64,000 bases of DNA from Cavia porcellus (GCF_034190915.1 NW_026947503.1:23270532-23334531), one strand, 5' to 3'; shown: positions 1 to 11,627, numbered from the stretch's first letter. Notes: generated by a model not told the origin, from the sequence alone. Numbers and translations are program-made.

Positions 1-605
1 ATGGTTTGACTATTATCTTCTTTTGAAGTCCTGTAAGGTCTCCAGTGTAGGTTTTATTGGTCTTGTTCTGTACTGTTTTGTTCAATTTTATTTTACCTGA
101 TGATATAGGCAACTCTTTTTAAGATAGCAACAGGCATAATGGTAATCATTTTTGATCACCTGGTATTCTATTTTTCCATCATATACTATGTCCTTCCTTC
201 TGTTCTAACTGACTGTTTTGTTTTGTCACATTTGGTTTTATTCTCTTCAAAAAAAAGTAATAGGAACTGTGGGAGTAATAAAACCCAAAAAGTGTAATTG
301 TTATTGTAAAAAAGAGAGGAAAAGAAAGTGGCCTAAAGGATATAACTGCGTGTATATTTAAGTGTGCAGGATAGAAAACCATATTACTGAGTTTTTGTTG
401 AATCATTGAACAGAACTGTCTGCAATCTCACTGTATGAATGTCCCCTTTGTATGCTTTAATTTTGTAATTTGGACAACTGTTTCTAAGAAGACAACATGT
501 AATCTATTAACTAGTGATTTCTTACTGTATATTTTTTTCTTGAAATTCTGTACTACTTGTACCTTTTACTACTTTGTTTTTTTTTTCTCTTTAAATAAAA
601 AAAGA
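1..605 (+). repeat. L1/HAL1-type 3'UTR tail
   Basis: This is the distal part of an L1-lineage 3'UTR ending in an A-rich stretch near 585-605. It aligns by eye along its length with 32175-32732 and with the reverse complement of 8488-9060, the tail of HAL1-1. It has the same modular motifs (GGCAACT..., TGATCACCTG, a TAAAACCCAAAA block and GATTTCTTACTGT). It resembles these HAL1-type tails more than the tail of L1-B. The 5' side lies outside the window, so the source element cannot be fixed. Confidence 0.8.
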
Positions 606-1127
606 GATGTGGTATTTTTATACAATGGAGTACTACTGAGCTATAAGGAAGGATCACATTTAGATATTTATAAATAAATGGGTCCAGCTTGAGACCATAC
701 TCATAAGAGAAATAAATCAAACTCACACATATAAATACCGAATAGTTTCCCTAGTGTAAGAAATGGTAAGAATACATAAAAGTATGTGGTAATCATGATT
801 CCCCATTATATTGCTTTGAAGCCTTATAATGTTTGCATTCATTAGTTGGAATGGTTTTATTCTGGGTTGTTTGATTTTATTGTCTGTAATGGTTTGAACC
901 ATTATTTTGAAGAAAAGAAGACATTATAATAGCAATTGCTGATTTAATATCATCTTGTTTTCAAGTCGCACCAAGCTTTTGTTCTTCTGTCTCCATTGGT
1001 ATTATCATGTTGCATCTCATTGGATTTTATTAGATATGATAGTATAAACAAATACTTTATGGACAAGGAGATAATATTGTGACCATTGTTCTTTTTCTGT
1101 TAGTTGATTCTGAATACCCTGTAAAAG
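606..1127 (+). repeat. L1 ORF2 C-terminal remnant plus proximal 3'UTR
   Basis: The segment starts abruptly inside the ORF2 tail, in the conserved [14 protein letters not shown] region. That region here carries an in-frame TGA where related copies have a Gln/Ser-type codon. It continues through the ORF2 stop into proximal 3'UTR matching the region after 31383 and the HAL1-1 3'UTR. Homology stops near 1127. In element order this piece precedes the sequence at 1-605, yet it lies downstream here. Two insertions (a younger tail landing in an older L1) or a rearrangement would explain that. Confidence 0.75.
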
Positions 1128-2345
1128 TATTACAAAAGCTAATACACAAGAAAATATTTCAAGCTTTGTTAAGAGACCCTAAAACTGGCTTTGGCTTTCA
1201 CTCCATTTCAATACTGGCTGTCAAACATTCTGATCTCTACTTTCTGAGTATTTAGTTTTCATAAGGTACTTTCAAGTATCCTCCAAATCATATCTATTTG
1301 AACTCAAATACTCCTCCCCAACTTCCCCAGAGTCATGGGTAATTCACCTGGCAGGTCTCTATCGTCTATAACACGCTTGATTTCTTGAATTTGATAATAA
1401 ACATCCCCAAACACAGGACTAATTCAACTTGTTCTGTATTCGATTTAAAATTTTATACTATAACTTCATCACTGCCAAATTTTTTTACAAAAGTTCAAAT
1501 AACTCTTCCACTTTTCAAACCTTCCAAATCTCATATGCTACTCATTATGTGCACAAGGGAGTCAGTAAATATTGGCATCCTTTTGTCCTATTCCAAATGT
1601 ATAAGCAAAGGAGAGGTTCAGGCAGTACACATACTACCTTCGGTAGCTGGAGGGACTTCATTAGAAAAGAAGAAAGCAGTTATAATTAGCCACGAAGTGA
1701 TTTAACTAAAATTCCATTCGTACAAGAAACATGTAAAACGCTTTGTGACAAAAAAAAAAAAACTGACCACTTTCTCACTTGCAATCATTTGCGTACGTTT
1801 ATGTTTATGCTTTATATTTTAGTAGCTTCTAATTAATGTTGTTGTCTTGTACAATCTATATGTGCAGGCTATTGGGCCTGATACTTTATCCACCAGATCT
1901 TCAAAAAACCTAGAAACTACAACTTGGGAATTGAAGTCTTTTCTATAAAAACTAGGAAAATAGAAATACAAAAGGGAAAGTCTTTCTGCAAAGATAAGCA
2001 CTATAGTGTTTTATTTTAAAGAAGCAAAACCAGAAAATACTTCTCTTCACAGGTTTTGAGCTCAGGGTCAAACCATGGCTTTCAGGAAAGGTGCAAAACT
2101 TGAAAAATAAGGAAGCAAAGGCAGATGCAACTATATGCTGATAGCATCCCAAACTCTGCAGTACCGTGCTGAGAGCTGTAAACAGATTGTACTGAGCCAT
2201 AATCGACTGATTAGACAGTTAATGTTTCATTTACAGGCAATCTTTCCTTTGTCAGTGATAAGGCACATGACGAAAGGAACAAATACTTGGCGCAAATAAT
2301 AAGCCTAAATTTGTTATCTATATAGGGTAGGAATCACATACCCAT

Positions 2346-2348
<3 letters not shown>
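1128..2348. other. Unassigned AT-rich sequence
   Basis: No ORF with recognisable homology, RNA gene or clear repeat was seen. A 13-base A run lies near 1750. Short ORFs here look like chance. Confidence 0.5.

Positions 2349-2387
<39 letters not shown>
2349..2387. repeat. (CA)n microsatellite
   Basis: About 19 uninterrupted CA dinucleotides. Confidence 0.97.
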
Positions 2388-2389
<2 letters not shown>

Positions 2390-2938
2390 TGTATATGACA
2401 GAAAGATGAGGAAATTATTGAAGAATCGCTGAGCAATGAGCCATTCCAAGAAGCAATTAAAGTACATAGAATGAGAGGAACAAATCTCCATTGCTGCATC
2501 AAAGGAGAAATATGTCTTTTCTGAAAAAAGGTTGGAAAGAGGCAATACTAGTTCCCAAAATTATCTGCTCCATATCATTGAAGAAAAAACACCAAAATAA
2601 TTTTTCTTAGCTATTCTCACCATAAGAAATAGTATTATTTGCTCAGGCTGGTAGAAATTACGGGATATCTACAAAGTCAAGCAAACAAGCCAGTAAATGG
2701 AGAAGATAAGAAAGGAAGGGACCACTTCATATTTGATTGGCATCTCATCACTGGTTCAGTGACCTCCTGTCAGCTGCTCCCTCCCTGTTCTCTATCATTT
2801 TGCAGACTTCTCCTTGTCTTTACCTCCCACCTAGAGTTCCCCTTGAAACAATGTTTCACATTCAGGAGCACACACAAAAGAAGTTGTTTTCCCCCTTCTA
2901 AGAGGAGTACAAGAGGAGTAATACAAACAAAAGAAACA
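2388..2938. other. Unassigned sequence
   Basis: Nothing recognisable was seen between the microsatellite and the LTR-like repeat that follows. Confidence 0.45.
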
Positions 2939-3640
2939 TGTCTTAGTTACTTTTCTCTCTCTGTCTGAGACAAAACGTCCAACACACACAAGTTAAGACA
3001 GGAAAGGTTTATTTAGCTCAAGTTTGTAGAAGTTTCAGTCCATAATTGTCTGGTTCCAAGGCAGGGAAAGTAGCAAAGCAACAAACGGGAAAGAGAGGAG
3101 ACTGTTTCTTATATTGAATGCAGACTGACCACCCTAGGGCAGTTGTAGCACTCACATTCTTAATCCTTAGCCAAAATTCTGCCAAACCAATCAGTGGAAT
3201 GATTTAGTAATCACACACCCTTAATCCCAGCATCACACACTCTAAAGCCACCTCGGAAAAAGTCCTATCAGAATGAGGCTTTAAGGGGAAATCTAAGGGG
3301 AAATCTAGTTTATTTAGCTCAAGTTTGTAGAAGTTTCAGTCCATAATTGTCTGGTTCCAAGGCAGGGAAAGTAGCAAAGCAACAAACGGGAAAGAGAGGA
3401 GACTGTTTCTTATATTGAATGCAGACTGACCACCCTAGGGCAGTTGTAGCACTCACATTCTTAATCCTTAGCCAAAATTCTGCCAAACCAATCAGTGGAA
3501 TGATTTAGTAATCACACACCCTTAATCCCAGCATCACACACTCTAAAGCCACCTCGGAAAAAGTCCTATCAGAATGAGGCTTTAAGGGGAAATCTAACAA
3601 AACCCAAAGGAATTTTGAAATATTAAAAATAAACCCACAC
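2939..3640 (-). repeat. MaLR-like LTR, antisense, with internal tandem duplication
   Basis: The plus strand begins TGTCTTAGTTAC, the reverse complement of the MaLR-like LTR end at 40167-40178. It continues with a 'GAGACAAAA...AAGGTTTATTT' block typical of the reverse strand of these LTRs. The 3' boundary is uncertain because no clean 5-bp duplication was found. The body is swollen by an exact 301-bp-period duplication, annotated separately. Confidence 0.55.
3008..3597. repeat. Perfect 301-bp tandem duplication
   Basis: Bases 3008-3308 are repeated at 3309-3597 with an offset of 301. I found no mismatch over about 289 bases on reading line by line. The junction lies in a short internal repeat (GGGGAAATCTA appears twice at 3288-3307), so slippage or unequal exchange at that micro-repeat is plausible. 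Perfect identity inside an old, otherwise diverged LTR means the event is very recent, or it is an assembly artefact. Confidence 0.9.
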
Positions 3641-3895
3641 ATCTCTTCCCTTCCCCACAGTTTAACTTCAATATTGTTACCATTGACACTGAAAATGTGA
3701 CCTCTTTACTGTTCAGTTTTTTCATTCATATATATAGCCCACTAATATTAATATTAAAAGTAATATTAAAAGTATTTTAAAACTGCAGAAGTATGAATTC
3801 AGACTCAGCAAAATTATATTAGTAAAACCAATTAGCTCAGTGCTAATTAAATATCAACTCTCCTCCACACCACCACCCAGATAGGTTTGTTAATT

Positions 3896-3913
3896 AAAAT
3901 ACAGGATACCCAG
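3896..3913. repeat. Left TSD of composite retroposon
   Basis: The 18 bp at 3896-3913 match 4768-4785 at 17 of 18 positions. They flank the monomer/3'UTR element exactly. Confidence 0.85.
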
Positions 3914-4403
3914 AGTCTGCACCATTCGTGGATTGTGGGGAGAGAGAACCAGGGGCCTCACCTGCAGGTGATCATCACCTGGAAAGCAGTACCATGCACT
4001 GGTTGCAGCCAAAGTGGGGACAGCCACACCCAAGCACCTCTCAGTAAGTCTGCACCATTTTCAGATTGTGAGGGGGGAGAGAACCAGGGGTCTCACCAGG
4101 AGGTGATCATCTCCTGGAAACCAGCACCATGTACCAGGCCACTGCCAGAGTGGGGACAGCCACACACAAGCCTCTCTCTTTGAGTCTGTGCTATTTGCAG
4201 ACTGTGGGGAGAGAAAATCAGGAGCCTCACCAGGAGATGATTCCCACCTAGAAACCAGTGTCATGCACAGGCCATTGCCAGAATGGAGACAGCCACACTC
4301 AAGCTTTTCTCCGTGACTCAGCTCCATTCCCATTCGTGGACTGTGTGGGGGAGAAAACCAGATCTCACAAGGAGGTGATTCCTGCCTGGAAACCATATCA
4401 TTT
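3914..4403 (+). repeat. Four ~134-bp tandem monomers
   Basis: Units start at 3914, 4047, 4183 and about 4316, giving periods of 133, 136 and 133. The last unit is truncated. Shared landmarks are AGTCTGCACCATT, GATTGTGGGGAGAGA, a CTCACCAGGAGGTGAT block and GTGGGGACAGCCACAC. Divergence between units is clearly greater than between the promoter monomers of L1-B, so this array is older. Confidence 0.85.
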
Positions 4404-4767
4404 TCATTGTTTGTTGGGCTGGGCTTTATTCTCTTTTGTTTTGTTTGATTATGTTAAATCTGATGGCATCAGCAGCTATTTGAAAGATAACAAGACATAG
4501 TATGGTAGCCATTTTGGATTTACCAGTGGCTTGTTTTGAAGTCCTTTATTGCATTCACAGTTTTGGCTTTATTGTTTCTGTTCTGTTCAACGTTCACTAT
4601 GTCCAAAGTTATCTGCAGCTATTTTGAAGACAACAAAAGGCATTATGGCAAGTATTGTCATTTTCTTAAGGTTTTGAAGTACTGTATCACTTAAACTGGT
4701 TTACTTTTTATTGGTTTTATTCTGTGTTATTTCCCCTGGTTTTATCCTCTCTAAAATAAAATTTTAA
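3914..4767 (+). mobile_element. Composite ORF-less L1-derived retroposon (monomers + 3'UTR)
   Basis: An 854-bp insertion between 17/18 matching 18-bp TSDs (3896-3913 and 4768-4785), with an A-rich 3' end near 4752-4767. The first ~490 bp are four diverged tandem units of about 134 bp. The last ~365 bp match L1-lineage 3'UTR modules (TTTGAAGA-AACAA, TTGTTTTGAAGTCCT, TTCTGTTCAAC). No ORF1 or ORF2 sequence lies between the two parts. Monomers at the start and a LINE tail at the end suggest an L1 whose whole coding region was lost, leaving promoter-like repeats plus the tail that reverse transcriptase recognises. The monomers are not obviously related to those of L1-A or L1-B. A short open frame across the repeats is probably incidental. 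Confidence 0.75.
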
Positions 4768-4785
4768 AAAATACATGATACCCAG

Positions 4786-7700
4786 TTAAATTTGAATTTT
4801 CAGCTAATCAATAAATGATATTTTATAAGTGGATCCCAAATAGTGTATATATTTTTATTTTCTATGTGGCAACAGTAGCCTCCAGCAGAAACAAAGAATA
4901 CAGAGAGTCTGTAGAGGCAGGAACAAAATTAACTCAATATTTAAATTCCAGCCTCAGCTGCTGTACATTCTATGTGTGGCTTGTAGAATACATTTCACCT
5001 CAGTGACCTTTTGTAAATAATGGCCGGAAATAACGAGCATTAAATACTTTTTCTGATCTAATGTTATACAAATTTATGATGACAACTATTGAATATTAGT
5101 TAAGTATGCTCATATTTCAGTTATGAAAATAAATATTGAAATATTTAGAACTAAAGAAGAAGCATGAATCCCTTGCTATTATGGGCCACCAATGTGGGGG
5201 AAGTATTTCAGCAAGAGGCTAAATACAGGTTATGACACAGCCAGACAAAGGCACAGAATCAAAACTAACGAGAATTTCCATGGACTTTCGTGATTAGAAA
5301 ATTTTGAAGCAGTTTCCATTTTGACAAACATGTTTCAGTTTTATCATTCAATAATTTTTGTATTGACAGTATGTAGAAGGTAACAACAATCTTTTCAGTT
5401 TTTCTAAAGGTTGTGAATCAGTTCTGTGTACTACAGCGCTTGCAATATGATGATGTCTAGTGAAAGAAATGCCAAGAGAAAATAAGTGATAAGGGATCCA
5501 GGTGAGCATGAAGATGAGACTCATATTTCAAAATCATGAGGGAGAAAAGCATAGGTTTCAAAGTAGACGTATGGTATATATCCAAATACAACAAGTAATC
5601 TTTCTAACTAAGGAGGAGTAAAGAGGATTTGCCTTAGTCCCATAATGGTTAAAATGATAGTGAACAAAAGATGTTCTTTGATAAGACAGTAGCCTATAAT
5701 CAGTAGTTTGTTATAATTCTGTAATGAAACAATTTCCACTGATATGTTTTCATCTATAAAACTCATAAAAACCCCTGCAGCAAAGAACATGTAAGGTTCT
5801 GTTCTCAATGAGCCTTCTCCCGATGGGGAAGACAAACCTACAAACATGATGGCACTGAAGCGAGATTCTGGAAGGGTGAGAACATCATGCATGGAGAATT
5901 TTCTAAGACCTGAATAGTCAGAGATTCCATCATGGAGACATAGTATATAAGCAGAGGTTTCACAGAAGGAAAGGAAAAGGCTCCCAGGAAGGTGTGCGTT
6001 CTAGAAGACAAGAACGGAATGTCAAAATGTCAGAGCCTGCAATGTGTTTGAAAAAACTATAGGTGCAGTGCCTTAGTTGATGCACCAGAAAAAAAGGCTG
6101 ACGCAAAAGGGAAAGGATAGAAAGAGAGGGTCATGGAGGGCTGTGTAGGAAGTCAAGGTGTTCAGATCTCATACTGTGGAAGACAAGCAGGATTCATGAC
6201 TTCAAGCTCAGGAGTGAATAATGGAAATGGTAGATGGTAGATAACATAGTACTGAAAGAAAATTATGTAAACAATAGTCAAAGTCTGTTCCTGTCACTGG
6301 CATAAACGGGAAGAAAAATGGGAGGTATAACAATTCCTGTTTAAAATTACTCATCCCAAGAAATAGTGATTCTTTTGGTGAGAAAAACAAGTGCTTCTTT
6401 ATACTTTCACATATTTTTCTGTATTTTTACATATTTACTGTAAAAATAAAAACAAACTTTACAAATGTGTACCAAAAATAAGCTAAAGTCCTATTTATGT
6501 CCTCCAGTGGTTTTGGTACTTTAGATTTCTTTCATTGGTAATCTGTTTGATTACTATTAACACTATAGGAAGAAACTCACAAGTATGTGTGTTTGACAGA
6601 TCTTAGACTTATAATCTTTAAAGTGTTGAATGAAAATAAAAATATACAAGTTTTGTTTACTGAAGCAAAATTGACTTTCAAAAAGGCTGTAGTAATTAAG
6701 ACATCACCAACATTTTAGGATACCTGATCCTCCTTATATTTATCAACATTTTATGAATTTAAAAATGCATGAGGATAAGTTCTGATTCTCTCATAAGTGA
6801 AGATTAATTCCTCAGAACAGACCCTCATTCAATAAACACTATTGAATGCTTACTATACTTACAAGACTTTGGAAGAGAAAAGGTTTATCTTTTCTTAAAC
6901 CTGGACCAAGATTTTTAATAGATGTTAGTGAATGACATTAAACCACAAGTGTCAAACAGGTAAACACGGGGCATGTGTGGGACACAGCAAGCAGGGTCCT
7001 GGAACTGGAAGGCATTAAAGACTGACCTCCAGCTCCGGGTGACAAAAAAATTGAAGAATTCACCTGGTTGAGTGACTCCCCCCTCTGTGTACTGAGAATC
7101 CAGTCTGTAAGTTTCTTGCCCTTCACATTAACGGTGAACCACATTACTCATTTCTTTCTACTCACTAAAATTCATAGACATTTTAAAGTTCTGTCTGTTC
7201 TTAAAAGATGTATAAAAACAATTTTTCTTTTTGCGCAACCATGACATGATTTATATCCATATAAAAGAAAGAAAAGAATAACTGAGAGATTAGTTATGGA
7301 AGCAAGATACATGGCTTTATTCTAAGCATATTCAACTTATTATTCACTATAACATATTCTATGTTGATATTAACCTCAATGAGAGTTGATATACTCACTG
7401 ATATACTGAATATAATATCGATTTATTATATCTTTCTATGACTTAAATTGAGTAGCATGTCAATTTAGAATATATTTTTTCTCTAGCATTTGCCCTCTCT
7501 CCTAGCACATTTTTTGGGCTATAAAGGAGAATTCCTTTACAAGGAGTTACACCCAAGCCAAAGTATTCTTTTTCAATAAAGTGGATGTGAAGATGCTACA
7601 TATTATTGTACTGACCCATTTATCATCTTCATATTGCTTCTATCCTGCAAAATCTACTTTTTCTAGTGAATAGCTTCCTTTCCCAATCTTTTTCTGCTTA

Positions 7701-8472
7701 CTTCATAGTTGAGTTTGCCAAGAAAAACTTAATCCTAAGCATAGTATTAATCCTGGAATAAATTAAACCTGTTTTCTTGGGTAATTATTTTCCACTAGCT
7801 TAACCACTGATTGTATCAGCTAAAAAAAATAGAGTGTCTTCAGAAATCACATCTCAGAACTGGGTTCACTTTATTCAATTTAACTTGCAGAATAATTCAA
7901 CATTTGTTGTAAGTCAAACTACCGAAAAAAAAATTTAAACTTCAAAATCTGTTAGAAATAGATTCACAAACAAATTGAGAAAAGGGAAAATGGATATTAA
8001 CAAAAAAAGAAAACTTTCTCCAACAGCTCTTAGTCACATTGCTTTTCTTTCCAGGACTTGCACTAGACCCTAAAACTCATAAATTAATGAACTATAATTT
8101 CCCCCAACAGACCTTAAATGATCCTTAGTAAAGAGCAAAGAAATTAGGTTAAAATGTTTAAGTTTCAATAATTTGTTTTTAAATTGGAAGAAATCCTGTT
8201 TTGTTTTGTTTTGGTTTGTTTTTTCAGAAAGGCTATATGTATGCAACTAAAAGGAACCTAATATTCTCAAAATACAAAAATAACTTCTATTTCAAGACTA
8301 AAAACCTTAAAGAAAACATTTTTTTTCTACTATCTGAATTTTACATTCTCATCCTATCAGAGCTGCGTTCAATCAGTTTAATGGTAAATCAAAATTCTAC
8401 CAGTTAGCCTTGGCAAAGTTACCTGGTAATAAGGATGAAAGATACATAATACAATTTGTAACTGTCTGAGTT
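4786..8472. other. Unassigned AT-rich sequence
   Basis: No gene or confident repeat was seen. A short stretch near 6815-6870 (CATTCAATAAACACTATTGAATGC) resembles the antisense 3' end of ancient L2 but is too short to call. ORFs here lack recognisable features. Confidence 0.5.
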
Positions 8473-8487
8473 TCAAAGTTTTCTTTC
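8473..8487. repeat. Left TSD of HAL1-1
   Basis: The 15 bp TCAAAGTTTTCTTTC are identical to 11628-11642. Confidence 0.95.
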
Positions 8488-9869
8488 TTTTTTTTTTTAT
8501 TTTTTTTAAATTTTATTTAAGGAGAAAAAGAAAAAAAAGCAGAGAAAGGGTACAAGTTATACAGATTTACAGAAAGAAATAAACAGTAGGAAATCACTAG
8601 TTAATGGATTACATTTTGTCATCTTAGAAATAATTGTTCAAGTTACAAAATTAAAGCTTATAAAGTGGACATTCCAACAGTGAGACTGCAAACAGTTCTG
8701 TTCAATGATTCAACAAAACTCAGTAATATCATTATCTATCTAATACACTTAAATATACATGCAGTTATATTGTTTAGAGCACTTTCTTTTCCTCTCTTTT
8801 GTACAATGACAATTACACATTTTGGGTTTTGTTGCTCCCACAGTTCTTAATACTTTTTTGAAAGAGAGTAGAACCAAATGTGACATAACAGAACAGTCAG
8901 ACAAATCAAAAGAGTGGATGTAATAGAAAATGTTGAATCATAATATGAGGTGATCAACAATGGTTACCATAATGCCTCCTGCTATCTCTAATAGAATTGC
9001 CTATATCATTAGTTATAATAAAATTGAACAAAACAGTAAAGAACAAAACCAACAAAACCAAAACATTGGAGACATTATAGGTCTTCAAAAGTAGATAATA
9101 GTCAACCAGAATGGGCGTCATAATGAATCCCACTATCTTCACAGCTGTTGCCTAAACTTTTGAACCTGGTACTATCAAGCAAAACAGAATAGAGAGACAT
9201 CAGTCAAAACAAGATGGTGAGAGCAATACAGGGCTTTAAATCAAGATAATGGAAAGTCAAAGTGGGTTACTATAACATATCCTGCTATTTTTTATTTATT
9301 TTTCCCTTAATTAAAAGGATAAAAACAGTAAATAATAAAACAGAGATTGAGATAAAAGAGGGCATAACAGCAAATCAGTGCAGATCAAAACATAACCATT
9401 TAAGCAAAATACTGTTTCACCACAAGATTATCCTGACATAAAAGTAGTTACCATATTGTCTCTTTCCTTGAAATCTTTGAGTATAACTTCCTATACTGTA
9501 GCATCAAATATATCAAAACAATGTAAAACCATTTAAGAGAATGACAGTATTACAGGGTATTTAGAATCAACTAACAGAAAATGAACAATGGTTTCTGTAT
9601 AATCTCCTTGTCTATAAAAGGTTTTGCTTATACTATCATATATAATAAAATCCAATAAGATACCACCTGTTTAGACCAATGGAGACAGAAGAACCAAAGC
9701 TTGATGAGACTTCAAAACAAGATGATACTAAATCAGTATTACCTCTTAAGACATCATTTTCTCCAAAATAGCTGTTCCTATCATCCAATCTTCTCTGCCT
9801 CGTTTCTGTTGAGCTCTTTTTCTGTCATTAGTTGTCAGTTTGTCTTCTTCATTTTGTTTTCTGCTCCAT
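8488..9869 (-). other. HAL1-1 3'UTR
   Basis: The reverse complement matches L1-lineage 3'UTR modules. The distal half (8488-9060) follows 1-600 and 32175-32732 closely. The proximal half (about 9500-9720) follows 940-1110. It ends in an A-rich tail seen as poly-T at 8488-8513. The match covers both halves of the L1 3'UTR, so HAL1 kept the full tail and lost only ORF2. Confidence 0.8.
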
Positions 9870-10870
9870 TCATTGTGGCCTCTCTGCCGCTACTTCTGGA
9901 TTCTTCATATTTTTCTTTTTTAAAATATCTTGCAGTATTCTCTGTAGAGTTGAATTGGTGGTTGCATATTCCCCTAGTTCTTCTTTATCCTGGAAGCACT
10001 TTGTTTTTCCATCAATTTCCAGGGATAGTTGTGCAGGATATATCAATCTTGGCTGGAGATTATTATCTTTCAAAGCTTGAATTATTCCCCCCACGCTCTT
10101 CATGATTTGATGGTTTGTGCCGAGAAGTCTGCTGTAATTCTGATGGGTGTTCCCTTGTAATTGATCTGTTTCTTGTCTTTGACGGCTTTTAGTATTCTGT
10201 TCTTGTATTGGATTTCTGGAATTTTAATTTATGTGTCTGGGTGTTGCTCTGTTTGGGTTGTAGGTGGCTGGGGACCTGTATGCTTCATACAACTGAGTAT
10301 CTTTACCTTTTGCTAAATTAGGAAAATTCTCCTGGATTATTTCTGTGAGTAGCTTTTGTAGTTCATTTGTTTGTGTCCCTACTTCTTCTTTTATATTCTT
10401 AATTTTTAAGTTATAGACCCTCTTATCATCTTCTCGTCTTTGTATTATTGCTGTTTGTTTCTTTGTTATTTTTAAGAAGTTTTTCATTTCATGCTCCCAT
10501 GTTACAAATCTGCCCTCCAGTTCAGATAATCTGTTCTTAGTTTCTTTCAAGCTGTTATGCCAGTTTTCGATAGACTTTTTAGTTTCTTGGTAATCTCTTT
10601 GAACCTGCTTCACGTATTCTATGCTTTCTCTATTTTCTCCATTAAACAATTCTCTCCTCTTTTTCTGTTCTTCCATTCCACCATCTGTTTTTTCTTGGGT
10701 GGTGCTTAGCATTTCTCTAACTATTCTGCTTATGTCTAGCTTCAGGTTATTAATAACTTCATTCCTGAACTTGTCTATGAGGCTCTGGAGATAGTGCTTT
10801 ATATCTATTGGTGCTGTGTCTGCTGTTGCCTCTTTCTCAGGATTGGGGGCTGAGGACCCTTTCTTGTTGC
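9870..10870 (-). pseudogene. HAL1-1 ORF1 (L1 ORF1p-like), broken
   Basis: It encodes an L1 ORF1p-type RNA-binding chaperone. The frame open from about 10870 to 10224 covers the charged N-terminal region, a coiled coil and the start of the RRM, ending at a motif matching SEAYRTPNSHNQNKTTPRHI of L1 ORF1. A frame change follows. The 9870-10103 segment is the C-terminal domain (LQPRLIYPAQLSLEIDG, cf. FQPRLIYPAKLSFKIDG in L1-A). The ATG at 10710-10712 is internal by comparison with HAL1-2, since homologous residues continue upstream in frame. The original start near 10870-10890 is not evident. The stop at 9870 follows a probable frameshift, because the sequence matching HAL1-2's longer C-terminus continues in another frame. 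Confidence 0.8.
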
Positions 10871-11627
10871 TGCCTCTTCACATATTCTTTGTTCCTTATA
10901 TATGCAAGCGTATATAGGAGGCCCAGCTTCCTTCCTTGTCAGCCTCAGTCTGATCAAATTGCCCCGGCTAGGTGTTCCCGCCCACTGCAGCACACCAGGA
11001 AGTTGCAGACCAGGCAGCCTATGCGGGGCCTGCCCCTCCAGGTCACCTTCAGGAGCTGGGACCTGGGCTGTGCTAGCCTACTGGGTCTCAGCCAGCAGCA
11101 TCACGTGGGCTAGGCACTGCTCACCAATCCCGCTTGAGAGGGGGATTGGTGACTGAAGTCACTGCAGTGCCCTGTTCCTGCAAGTCTGCCCGGTCCCAGA
11201 ATGTCCTCTGTTGGAGTCTCCTCTACCGTGAAAGAGCCCCAGTTTTCCCTCACTCACTTGAGGTCGATGCACGGCTCCCCACCCATCCGGCTCTCAACTC
11301 CATTCACTGATTCCCGTTCTCAGAGCTTCTGCGTGTCTCTCTCCCTGCCGAGCTGATGCTGACGCAGCCGCAGTAGCGGGAAACCCAAATCACAGCTTCC
11401 AATGGCGGGGGCTCCGGCTTCCACACTGAGGCTTTATCTGTTCCTGTTATAGCACCAGGATTGCATTCCCAGTTGGTTTCTCTCAGCCCAGTTTGTTCTT
11501 GGGTCACTAGGGCATATCCTCTCTTGCTTATGATTCCTTACTCCGCACCATTCCTGAATTCTAGGTTGGGTCTTTCAGAGAGCCTCCGTAGCTGCTGCTA
11601 TCTGTCCGCCATGTTCTCCCGGAAGTC
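10871..11627 (-). promoter_or_regulatory. HAL1-1 5'UTR/promoter region
   Basis: About 757 bp between the TSD and ORF1. It is GC-richer than its surroundings and homologous to 60640-60900 of HAL1-2 (shared CCAGAATGTCCTC and CACCAATCCCG). About 8-20 nt from the element's 5' end the sense strand reads GAGAACATGGCGGACAG. Its ATGGCGG is the core of a YY1-type site (plus-strand 11608-11613). Human L1 has a YY1 site in the same place, where it sets the transcription start. Function here is inferred. No tandem monomers were seen. Confidence 0.6.

Larger units (their letters stand above)
8488..11627 (-). mobile_element. HAL1-1: half-L1 non-autonomous retrotransposon
   Basis: A 3140-bp minus-strand element flanked by a perfect 15-bp TSD (8473-8487, 11628-11642), with a poly-T start (the antisense A tail) directly after the left TSD. 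Read 5' to 3' it has a GC-richer 5'UTR (11627 to about 10870), an L1-type ORF1 (about 10870-9870), then an L1-lineage 3'UTR (about 9860-8488). No endonuclease or reverse-transcriptase sequence is present between ORF1 and the 3'UTR. The near-equal length and same order in a second copy at 58346-61454 show this is a family structure, not a private deletion. HAL1 elements are a known class of mammalian ORF1-only L1 derivatives. This lineage's 3'UTR matches its companion L1s, so mobilisation by L1 ORF2p in trans is inferred. Confidence 0.9.

Noticed and set aside
2314..2545. ORFs encoding poly-(Cys-Val) and neighbours
   Set aside because: Read-through of the (CA)n microsatellite, not a gene. The same holds for 21001-21276.
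9701..10105. 134-codon plus-strand ORF with hydrophobic stretches, and 59097-59579
   Set aside because: Antisense shadow of HAL1 ORF1 C-terminal domain, not a membrane protein.
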